Assembly: GCA_905183005.1 (NCBI GenBank)
Contig: CAJJDO010000049.1
Coordinates: 1,856 to 65,855, forward strand
Reading direction: 5' to 3'
DNA length: 64,000 nucleotides
Source: Paramecium pentaurelia
Taxonomy: Eukaryota; Ciliophora; Oligohymenophorea; Peniculida; Parameciidae
A program made the position numbers and the translations under genes. Within the stretch, counting starts at the first letter, position 1; every line of letters starts with the position of its first letter. This document shows positions 22,388 to 32,367 of this stretch, piece after piece. The notes under the pieces are model-generated. The model was not told the DNA's origin, did no database searches, and was given only the letters and a program-made list of their open reading frames with translations.

Positions 22388-25046
22388 ATGGATATTTAGC
22401 AATTTGAAAAAGAACTTGTAACAAAACTTTAATTCAAAGCTTCCTCAAGAATTGGTGTTGAAACAATTTTACTAAAAATATTCAAATTCTTTGATCTAAA
22501 CAATGAAGGGTATTTGAAGAAGCAAGAATTTTTGAAAGCGATAGCAAAAGCAGGTGTTACCATTCCAGATTAAGAAGTATAAAGATATAATAATTTTAGT
22601 TTGGAGAAAGACTTTGGATGACATACTCATTTGATGAATAACTATATTATAAAGATTTTATCAATAGAGTGGTTGGTAAACAATAAATAGAAGAATAAGC
22701 TGAATCAAGAATTGTATAAACAGGAAGTCCATTAGAATAACTAAGATTAAAATTACAATTAAAAGGAGCATTAGGCATTTTGAATCTAGCAATAAGTTTA
22801 CCAAATTAGTTTACTGTTTAATAATTACAAGATTATTTGAAAAGAAATAATATAGAAGTGGATGGATTGTATTAATTATTCAATGGAGAGTATATGAGTG
22901 CTTCAAACTTGATTAATTAAATTAAGGGTCAATATTTGAATTAATCAAGATAAGGAGTAGTTTCAGATGTATTTTACACATTTGAATAAAGAGAAATCAG
23001 TCCATAATAATTAGTAAATAGATTCAATGCAGAAAGACATCCTGAAATTAAAATACTAAATAGATCTCCTAATGATGTTAGAGAAGAATTTTTATCAGGA
23101 TTAAGTGTATATCTATAATTAAGAGGAATTAAAATGCTAACAATACAAGATTTTTTTGATTTTTATTCTTACTTTGGATTTTATCTGACAAATGATGAAA
23201 TCTTTAAAACTATTTTAGTTTCAGTTTGGGATCTCAATTAATTAAAACAATAAGCTTTATAATATGGCACTCCTCCCTAAAGTATTAAATAGTAATAATT
23301 AAATTATTCTCCTTAATAATAGAACATAATTGCTAATCCTTAAATTGTTTAATAATTAAATTTTTCTCCATCCTAAGATAAATCTGTAAAATCTTATCAA
23401 TAAAATTAACAATAATTATAAGAACGTTAATCTGTTCCAAAATCAGTTAAATCTCATTAATCTAATGTATCATAAATGTCATCAACATCTAGATAAGTTG
23501 AATTAATAGTCTAAAGAATAAGAAATAGATTGATATCAAGAGGAGCAAGAGGTTTTATTTAATTGTATAGAGTTGGGAAGATCTTGGATTCTGATCATGA
23601 TGGAATGTTAAATTTAACAGAATTTAGAAAAGCTATTAGAGATCATAAAATTGATGTGACTGATCCTGAAATTGATATAGTGTTCTAATATTTTGATAGA
23701 GATTAATCAGGTTTAATAGATTTATGGGGTTTTATGTTTGTATTAAGAGGTGAAATGTCATAATTAAGAACTTAATTAGTAGAATAACTATTTGAAAAAT
23801 ATAGAACTAACGATTATGTTTCATTATAAACTTTAAGAAATAATTTCATATGTAGAAATCATCCAGATCTTAAAAATGGAAAGAAAAGTGATGATGAAAT
23901 AATCTAAGACTTTTTTGAACCATTATAATTATTACATAATATTAATGGAGGATTTGGACATGAAAATATTACAAAAGAGGAATTATTAGAATTCTTTAGT
24001 AATTATAGTGCTTCAATACCTGATGATAAATATTTTGAATAGATAATTGTAAATGTATTTAGATTGTTGTAAGATGGAAGTAAGAATCATCATGCTGGTA
24101 ATAAATAAGTTTTTGAACCAGATCATAAAAGAGGTTATTTATAAGATCATCATAGATTTGTTTTATAAGGAGGTAGTGTTTCTGCAAATGCACCATTTGG
24201 AACATTTACTTAATAAGAATAATTAGCTTAATCAAGACCTTCTGTAGGTTATAATTAACCAGCTTCATTTAATATATTTAAACCATTAGAAGATGTCAAA
24301 GTTAATTAAAATGGATCATAAATATAATAAATACCACTTTCTTAATCATAAATTTCATAATAATCTCAATAATAATTATAATATGAAAGAGAACAAAGTG
24401 TTAAATCAAACAAATAAAAGATGGATAATATTAAAATTTTGAGAAATAAAATCTCTTAAAGAGGCTTAAGAGGTTTAATAAATATTTAGTATAGATTTTA
24501 GTTATATGATAAATCTCATTTGAATGCTCTATCATATTAAGAATGGAAGAATTGCTTTAAGTAATGGAGATTGGATATAAGTGATTAAATTTTAGATGAT
24601 ATTTTCCAATAATTTCAAACAAATGGAATGATGAATTATAGTGGATTCATTAAATAGATTTAAGGTACAATGAGTTTAAGGAAGTTTAATGCTGTTCAAT
24701 AAGCATTTGAATCTCTTCCTAAGACTACAATTGATATAGTTAAATGTAATTAAAATTTAATTAATAATAGAATAATTCAATGCAAAAGATCATCCTGATG
24801 TTAGAGCCAATAGAAAAAGAGAGGATGATGTTTTATGTGAATTTATTGATACTTTTGAATAACATCATATCGTTTTTGTAATAATATTATTAATATTTAT
24901 AGACAGGTGGAGATTATGTGAAAAATCCAAATGTAACTTTTGAGGAATTTATTGGATATTACAATAATTTAAATTTGTTAATTGAAGATGACATTCAATT
25001 TGAATAGCATATTTAATCAGTATGGAATTTAAGAAGAAGATTGTGA
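22388..25046 (+). CDS. Calcyphosin-like protein with repeated EF-hand modules
   Basis: The protein has about 859 residues, with three introns (23 nt near 22578, 25 nt near 24752, 31 nt near 24873). It has at least three copies of a calcyphosin-type module. Each module pairs EF-hand-like helices with the marker (F/I)-x-A/C-x-x-HP(D/E)(V/L/I), then D-(D/E)-V/I-x-x-x-F. These occur near residues 215, 490 and 780. A well-formed calcium loop D-S-D-H-D-G-M-L-N-L-T-E-F lies near residue 405, and D-R-D-Q-S-G-L-I-D-L-W near 440. Modules are separated by long Gln/Ser-rich linkers written with TAA/TAG. Human calcyphosin has one such unit, so this is an expanded form. Calcyphosin relatives occur in cilia in other organisms; Ca2+-dependent ciliary or cortical function here is inference. 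Confidence 0.8.
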
Positions 25047-25134
25047 TTATAATATATTAATATATATCATAATATAATCATAAATAATTAAATAAATTTA
25101 TTTAACATATTTTTGATAAATATTATTTATTTGA

Positions 25135-26419
25135 TCAACTTAATAGCCATAATTTAATTGTTTGATCTACTGAACATGTGGCGAATATAAATTTATTTAT
25201 TTCACATTTTAAAATGAATTTATCATGAGCATTTTCAATCTTCTTTTTTTATTTCTATTCTTTCAAATTCCAAACCTATTATAAATATATTATAAATACT
25301 CTAATAGTCTTATCATCAGATACTGACAGCATATGAATACCATCTGGATGAAAAGATACTCCATTTACCCAATTATCATGTCCAGATAATGTAAATAGAT
25401 TTGTTCCTAAAATAGTATTCCAAATTTTGATTTCTTTGTCTCTTGATACAGAAACTAATAAATTAATAGTTTAAATATTTTGCTGTTATTGTTAAGTCAG
25501 TATTTGTTTAGCCCCATGTTCTGGGACATATTTAACTTATTCAACTACATGTTCATGTCCACTTAATTAATGCAAAACTTATCCACTATCTATCACCCAT
25601 ATATAAATCATTTAATCTTAAGAACAAGAAGCCATTTGCTTTTCATCATTACTAAATACAGCACATCTGACCCATTCTTAATGTTCAGAGAATGTTTTCT
25701 TACAAAATCCTGTCTAAACCTCCCATAATTTTATATTTTTATCTCTACTGGCACTCAATATAAAATCTCCATGGTCAGAAAATTATACTGTTGATACACT
25801 ATGTTCATGACCAATAAGTGTTTTTATACAAGTATGATTTTTTAATTCCCATATTTTTATTGATAAATCCTTATTATCAAATTTAATTATACACTACTAG
25901 CACTACAAATATATTTTCCAGTAGGATCAAATGCCAAACAATTTACATTACTTGTATGTCCTTTTAAAGTTTTTTCGAAATGACCACTTTCGTAATCCCA
26001 TAATTTAATACTGCCATCATCGCTTGCTGAGCCCAAAATTTAGTATTAGGGATGAAAAGCGACACAATTCACTCCTGCTCTATGTCCTTCTAATTTAAAT
26101 TTCTCAATGGGTGTTAATCTTTATTCATCATCAGCTATATCTTAACTTTATTTGTTGTACATTTATTAAATTGTATTTTGCCAGCTTAAGCTTATGCTAA
26201 TTATTCATTCAATTGTTCTACTTGCTATTCCAAAGTTATTACTCTTTTTGACAACCTTACAATAGAATTCCATTTTTTTTCCAATAAATCAGCTTCAATT
26301 TATCCATCCTTAACAACAGCTTCAATTTTAAACACTTATGCACTTTATTGATAGCTAATCAATAAATATTGATGTATTGCTTAATTTAATTCATCCCTTT
26401 GTCTAGCAGTCAACACCAT
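25135..26419 (-). CDS. LIS1: LIS1 (dynein regulator, PAFAH1B1 homolog)
   Basis: LIS1 binds cytoplasmic dynein and controls its motor activity. Three introns (20, 23 and 24 nt) give 405 residues, matching the usual 410. The N-terminal LisH domain reads RQRDELNQAIHQYL and is followed by a coiled coil ([18 protein letters not shown]). Seven WD40 blades follow, for example [20 protein letters not shown] and [13 protein letters not shown]. The blades end with [10 protein letters not shown]. The last intron (25276-25299) is 24 nt with no TGA, so retention would add eight residues in the last-but-one blade without a frame stop. It is convergent with the calcyphosin-like gene, with 88 bp between stops. 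Confidence 0.94.
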
Positions 26420-26703
26420 AATAATAATTAAATTAATAATAATTTCAAATGGGATTCATTTCCATTTGATTTCTATAAAGCTATCTCTAACCTCCAACCA
26501 ATTCTGATTAATTATTGAAAAACATTATAAAAATATATATCCAAATACATTATAATCCATCTTCATTTATATATAATAAATAACTTACAAAAAATATGAC
26601 CCCAAGACCTCCTTTGATATTAGATTATATTTTCATTTAGTTTAATAATAGAATTTGGGGTAATAATATATTGGATGGTATACATAATATATGATATTGT
26701 AAC

Positions 26704-27262
26704 TCATTCTTTCTTACTTGCTTCTTCAAAGTTTTATCCTTACACTAATACAGGAATATCATCTTCATCTTTTTGATCAGCCTCAACAATTTTTTCAACT
26801 TTTTCCTTAATATTATTTTTAAATTATGTACCTTTTACTAATTTTCTTTCATTAATTCTTAAAGAAGACCCATTTAGTTTGGACCAATATGATTTAAAAT
26901 CTCTGGCATCAACTCTGCAAACTTTTTAGTTTCTGGATTTCCAAAAATGGCAAATGTATTGCTTCCAATAGCTGCTTGGACTTCTGGTTTTGAAAAGTGT
27001 ATAATTGTATTATCATCTTTGAAAAAGTTGACTTCATCGATATTCCCTAATTGTTGTACTCCAAATTTCTTAATAACTTATTTAAGCTTCTTATCATCAT
27101 TTATCTATAATCATTATTTCCATTACGTACTTATGTTTAATGAACATTTTTATGCTTTCTTCTGGCCAAAGTGCTGCCCATTTTTGTTTATCCAAATTTT
27201 TCAGCTAATTTCTTTCTGTTCTCTTCAAGTTCAGCCTTGATTTATTCTTTATTGTTCGACAT
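26704..27262 (-). CDS. Nascent polypeptide-associated complex subunit beta (BTF3-like)
   Basis: NAC-beta pairs with NAC-alpha at the ribosomal exit tunnel and shields nascent chains. The product of about 168 residues has the ribosome-binding basic motif A-R-R-K-H-K near residue 30 and the NAC domain with L-G-N-I-D-E-V-N-F-F-K-D-D, I-H-F-S-K-P-E-V-Q and N-T-F-A-I-F-G. It then shows L-M-P-E-I-L-N-H-I-G-P-N-Q and an acidic C-terminus ending N-F-E-E-A-S-K-K-E, as in the family. Two introns of 26 nt each are supported: one after the basic motif, and one after Q-M-G-L-L-Q-E-L-M-K-E-N-Q-Q-K. Skipping the second would force a frame error. Confidence 0.93.
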
Positions 27263-27479
27263 TGATTGTTTTTATTTAAATTTAAAGATTTAATTTTTTA
27301 ATGACTCTCTATATATACCCTTATTTATAATAACTATTTTATTTATACAATATTTATGCAGTGATTATTAATCATTATGTAATCTACTCATTGTACTAAC
27401 ACATTATCATGTGAGTAATATTTATTAAACTTATATAATATAACTATACAATAACATTTTATTTTTTAATTATCATAAA

Positions 27480-27852
27480 ATGGCAACAGGTAATCTTAAA
27501 AATTAAACATAGGTGGATAAATTCTTAGGTATAATGGTGGTACCTGCTACGCTATGTGTTAAGATGTATTTTCATGGTATAACCCATCTATCTAAATCTG
27601 TTGGAAGGGATGTGATTATGCTACTGGAAGAGTAAATGATCCTGTTTTGAGAAAAGAAGCTGAAGACATGTGTAAAAGATATACTGCGGAAGCCATGTGG
27701 ACAAAAAAAGGAGAATTAGGTATCATAATTATTTGCAATTCAATTTAATAGATAATATGGAAGATTTAAGAATTCATGCTGATATGTTTCCAGAAAATCC
27801 AAGAAATATATATAGAGCTTGTTTGGCTGGGGTTCGTAGATAAAAATATTGA
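27480..27852 (+). CDS. Small cysteine-containing protein, unknown
   Basis: ATG 27480 plus two introns (23 nt near 27490-27512, 32 nt near 27720-27751) yields about 105 residues with no frame problem. The protein reads MATGGQILRYNGGTCYAMCQ and goes on through W-Y-N-P-S-I-Q-I-C-W-K-G-C-D-Y-A-T-G to M-F-P-E-N-P-R-N-I-Y-R-A-C-L-A-G-V-R-R. Six Cys residues are spread over the chain, five of them in the first half. There is no signal peptide. The conservation-like W, C and G placement suggests a folded domain, possibly redox- or metal-dependent; that is a guess. It lies 57 bp upstream of another small gene on the same strand. Confidence 0.6.
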
Positions 27853-27908
27853 ATCATTATAACAATATAAAAAAATAATAAATAGTATCATAAGATAAAT
27901 AATTATTA

Positions 27909-28323
27909 ATGTTTTCTTTACAATCCTTTAATTCCAAAGAAAGTTTGGATGAATTTCTACCAATGTTTCACAATAAAGATAACAAAAAAGCCATCATATA
28001 TCAAAAAGAATAGAATATCATCAAATATTTAAAACAAATAGGTCTAATTATGAAAACTGATCCACTTAAAAAATAACAAGAACACTACTAGTAATATTTT
28101 CATAATGCTCTTTATTAGAAAAACAAAAATAATTGAAGTCTTCGTATCCCAAACTGAAAATGATGGTTCAGATGAAGAAGAAAGATCATTATCAACCAAT
28201 GAAGTAAGTCCTTCAGAAGTGAATGCAAATGAATTTTGTATTTTTAACAATCCCTTTCTCTTAAAAGGAAGAAAGCTAGATTTAGAAAGAAAGCATTCTT
28301 TTGAGAACTTGGATCTTTAATGA
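27909..28323 (+). CDS. Hypothetical small acidic protein
   Basis: ATG 27909 starts M-F-S-L-Q-S-F-N-S-K-E-S-L-D-E-F. One intron of 28 nt (28091-28118) restores frame, and the gene ends at TGA 28321-28323, giving about 128 residues. The N-terminal half is helical and basic; the C-terminal half is acidic with S-D-E-E-E-R-S and then N-P-F-L-L-K-G-R-K-L-D. No domain or membrane segment is recognised. The intron supports it being a true gene. Confidence 0.55.
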
Positions 28324-30065
28324 AACCTTGATGACTTCTGTATAATTAAATGCTTATACAATTTAGATATAAATATCGTTTTATTATTATTTGATTTCAA
28401 AATTATTTACTTGTAACAATAATAAAAAGGTTCATCTAATTAAATTCAAATATCTATCATATTCCTTCAGTTATCTATTAACTCTATATAAATGTTTATA
28501 AACTAATTTATTGAAGAGCCTCTATATATATCTTTCTCTTAAATCAATAGAATATCTAAAAAAATACTTACAGAAATTCAAGAATTTAAGCTTATATTTC
28601 TTGATAAAAAGTATGGCAAAACTTTGGTATTTACTAATTCTTTAAAATTGTAAATGAAAATGAACTTAAGATGAAATCAGAAAAATAGGTGAATTTATCG
28701 TATTAAAAAGTAAATCAAAATTAGTTAACAGTAATCACTATCAAGTTGTGATTATTATTAGTTTTCATAGGATGTTCACAATAATTTTAGTTAAACACTT
28801 AGTATTTACGGAATACATACTTTACGAATAGTAGACCATACGTTTCTATATACTAAAATTTTTAAAGTTCATATTTATAAATAAATATAATTTAATTTAT
28901 AAATAACTTCAGAATAAGGATCTTATTTATTATTTAACAAAAAAAGCCATTTTAGATTAAAATCTTAGAGAGTTAATTTGATTCAGGATTTAATTTTGGT
29001 TTTGAATTTACACTCTTTAAAAATTTGGTATTAAATATTTGAATGCTATCAGAAGTGAAACTATTTTTAATATAATATCAGTATCGATATCCTTTACGCC
29101 GATTTCCTTTGTTAACTTCATTTGATTATTTATAAAAATTCTAGATATTTTATAAATAATCATAATTGCATTCATAATATTGAAAATAGAATGTTCTATT
29201 TATAAAGATTAATTTTTTTGGTCATAATTTTGTTTAAATTTATTCTTCTAATTATTGTAGTAAACAATGCGTGTATCAAAAGATCCAAAAAGAACCTTAC
29301 TAGAAATTAATATAGATTCCCTCTTAAATATTTTTTTGTATATTATACATCTCAATTTTATTATAAGATATAATAATAGATCATTTTTATTTATTTACTA
29401 AAATGAATCACATTTTAGTAAATAAAGGAAGGATATTTTAAGATTTTTAATTTAAATAAAGTGCTCATTTTTTGTTGTTTAACAAACTGATTTTTGTTAT
29501 TGTTTTAATTCATGAAAACTATAAACTTATTTAGAAATATCAATAAAATTTGATTAAGTTGTAGGAATAACAACTAAAATGAGATTATTATTATTTAAAG
29601 ATAAGCATCTTTATTTATTTTTAATATTGTTGTTATTATTTTTATTTTATAATTTAGTTATACATTTCTCTTTATAAACATATTGATATATCTGCCATAC
29701 ATGGTTATCTAAAACTCATAAATTAATGAAAATTGCTCTTTTTGATTATATTTTCTTTATCGACTAATGAAATTAAATGTTTTAACAATTGCTAGAACAT
29801 TAAAATTATTATACTTCGTGTATTTTCCTGAACATAATTCCTTACTTAGAGTGAAGAATTTGGCTAAATTTTATTTTGTTGATCATATATATACTTTTAA
29901 TTTGCTTATTGGAGATTTCAGTTAATAAAAAAATTAAGTTGTATTGACATAGATAAGCTGAATATCATTGCAGATAATATTAATGATATATACAATTTAA
30001 AATTAGACATTGTGAAGTGAAACTTCAAATGAAAAAGACAATATTAAAATATATTTTTATTGTAT
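28324..30065. other. 1.7-kb gap without a supported gene
   Basis: The sequence is very AT-rich. One plus-strand open frame at about 29269-29513, beginning M-R-V-S-K-D-P-K-R-T, may be a remnant. Nothing else is recognisable on either strand. Confidence 0.4.
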
Positions 30066-30449
30066 TCAAGCAACGATACTGCAACCGGTAGCTTTAATTC
30101 TTGAATCTTATCCAGCTGGTATATAGAATGAAACCTTAACAGTTCTTGTTTAATCACCCTTTTAAACCTTACCATAAATGCTGTAATTGAATCCAGAAAC
30201 GACTTATGTATCGACTTATGTTGTTTATTTCCATACGAAACCATTTAATCCACATAGTTCTATATATTAAATATAGAGTTCAATACCTTAAAATTCTTCT
30301 TTGGCCATTGCTGCAGCTCTTCTGTATTTCATTACATCACTTTCTTATTTGTTTGAACTTGTATTTTTCTTACCAACTGCTGGGTCTTATTGGTCTAATC
30401 TAGCTGAAATAGTAATCAAGAATAAGGTGAAAATAATCAACTTAAACAT
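30066..30449 (-). CDS. Secreted cystatin-like cysteine protease inhibitor
   Basis: The product of 118 residues starts M-F-K-L-I-I-F-T-L-F-L-I-T-I-S-A, a clear signal peptide of about 16 residues. The mature part carries the helix R-R-A-A-A-M-A-K-E-E-F, then the cystatin signature Q-V-V-S-G (family pattern Q-x-V-x-G) followed by F-N-Y-S-I-Y-G-K-V, and ends G-C-S-I-V-A. Cystatins block papain-like (cathepsin) proteases; this one would act outside the cell or in endosomes/lysosomes. A likely 27-nt GT..AG intron at 30260-30286 is a multiple of three with no in-frame TGA, so the frame works with or without it. Without it the protein gains nine residues near the end of the helix. It is divergent from the SulP gene, with 19 bp between start codons. 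Confidence 0.8.
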
Positions 30450-30468
30450 GTGTATGTTAATAATATTA
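30450..30468. promoter_or_regulatory. 19-bp space between divergent start codons
   Basis: This is the entire interval between the cystatin ATG (minus) and the chosen SulP ATG (plus). If both starts are right, promoters and leaders must overlap the opposite coding region. A later start for SulP (the next in-frame Met lies well inside the protein) would widen the gap. Confidence 0.4.
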
Positions 30469-32291
30469 ATGTCTTAATAACCTTTAATTGAAATTCCAAC
30501 ATTGACTTAAAATGATAATTAAATATAAGTGCATAAAGATAAACCAAGCAAACTTTCAAAATAATCAAGCTTAGATCATTTATCTGTTCATAGTATTAAA
30601 AGTGGATTAACATATATAAGAGATTCATGGAAAAGTGGAATGGCTTAAGCAATATTGAATATGCCATTTCATTTAACTATAGGAAGTAGCTCAGGTTGTA
30701 ATGCTTCTGTTGGCATTACTACAGCATTCATAGCTGCATTCACAAATGGATTTTTTAGTGGAAGTATATAATTAAGATTTATAAGGTAATCACTCTATTT
30801 ATATGCCATCTTGGGTAGTTATTGGATTAAACTATTAATTAGTGAAGACTTATGGTGTTGAAGTTATGCCTTGGATCACAATAATAGTAGGAATCTAAAT
30901 TTATATAGCAGGACTATTAAAGTGGCATCATTTATCAGATTTTATTCCAGTATATGTTATTGAAGGATTCTTGTTAGGTATTGCAAGTTTATTTTTTTTT
31001 TCATATAGTGATTATATGTTTGGTTTAACAGATAATCATTCAAATAGAGGAGTTGAATTGTATTCATCTTATTATGACATGTTTAAATCATTTTCAGAAA
31101 GAGGTGATATAAATTATTTTATTGGTGCATGGTGTGTTTTTCTCTTTTTGTAGATGGGTAGGATATTTTTTAGATAATTTCCATGGATATTTATAACAAC
31201 TTTGACTGGATTAACATTAGGAATAGTATATCCAACTGAAAAATGTTTAAGATCAGCATATGGAGAAGTCACAATATATTTTAATTTTATAGAATATGAT
31301 GGCCCAAAATTTCATCCAGATTTTTAAGTTGTTAGTCATATAATTATATAAGCTATTCCTATTACACTTTTTATTTTGATATAAAATTAATTCTGTGCAA
31401 GGGCAGGTTAATCTTTAAGTGGAGTTAAATGTGATTATGATTAGGAAATATAATGTGTATCCACAGCTAATATTTTAAGTGGTATTTTTGGTGGGTTACC
31501 TTGTTGTGCATCTTCAAGGATGTATATTTTAGATATTAAATTACGTAAAACAAATCAATGGTCATCCATTCTTAATGCATTTTCAATACTTTTCTTTTAT
31601 GGAATTTTTAGTAAAGTCTTTATGGATATACCTTTTTACATTATAAGTGGTTAATTATTGTATATGATCATTAATATACCTCCTTGGCATTATTATGTTA
31701 ATTTATATAGAACTTAGAGAAAATTAATTTTATTCTATATTTTTTGTATTGCATGGCTATGTGTTAATTATGGAGCTATTTAAAGTACTCTTATTGGAAG
31801 TATGCATGCTCTGATCATATTCGCTCAAAAAATGAGTTTACCATCTGCTGAAGTAATGACAAATCAAAAAGAAGGAGTTTATTAGATAAATTTAAGAGAT
31901 ACTAATCTTCATGAATTTGAAGAGGAATGCAATGACATACCACCAAATTTAGAAGGAACTTATACTGTCTATAGATTTAATGGAGCATTGAATTATATAA
32001 ATATTAAAGGACATATTGATTAGATTAAAGAATTAGCTAAGACAGATATTTTTATTCTTAGTTTCAGATATGTTTGTGTTATTGATTTTTAAGCAATTGA
32101 TAGTTTGGCAATAATTATAGATAATATGAGAAGTATTATATTGTTTAAATATAGAAAATAGTACTTAAGTTTATGTTACTGGATTACATCCTGGAATGTT
32201 GGAATAATTGAGTGAGAATAACATTTTTAAGGAATATTTTATAAATGAAAACCACATGTTTCATCAAATAGATAAATTACCTCAATAGTGA
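30469..32291 (+). CDS. SulP/SLC26-type anion transporter with STAS domain
   Basis: SulP proteins move sulfate, chloride, bicarbonate or similar anions across membranes. With introns at 30764-30785 (22 nt) and near 32137-32155 (19 nt), the product is about 593 residues. After a polar N-terminus (MSQQPLIEIPTLTQND), hydrophobic helices contain S-S-G-C-N-A-S-V-G-I-T-T-A and the family-like I-L-S-G-I-F-G-G-L-P-C-C-A-S-S-R. Further helices follow, then a C-terminal STAS domain with V-C-V-I-D-F-Q-A-I-D-S-L and V-T-G-L-H-P-G-M-L-E. The second intron places the last STAS strand in frame. The substrate cannot be read from sequence. Confidence 0.82.
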
Positions 32292-32367
32292 ATTGTTAAT
32301 ATAATTATAAAAAATTTAAATAATTTAGATTAACATTGATTTATTATCTTAAAATTAATATATGTTC

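Noticed and set aside
26820..26900. A continuous reading through the second NAC-beta intron
   Set aside because: It breaks the conserved order; splicing 26 nt restores the family sequence exactly.
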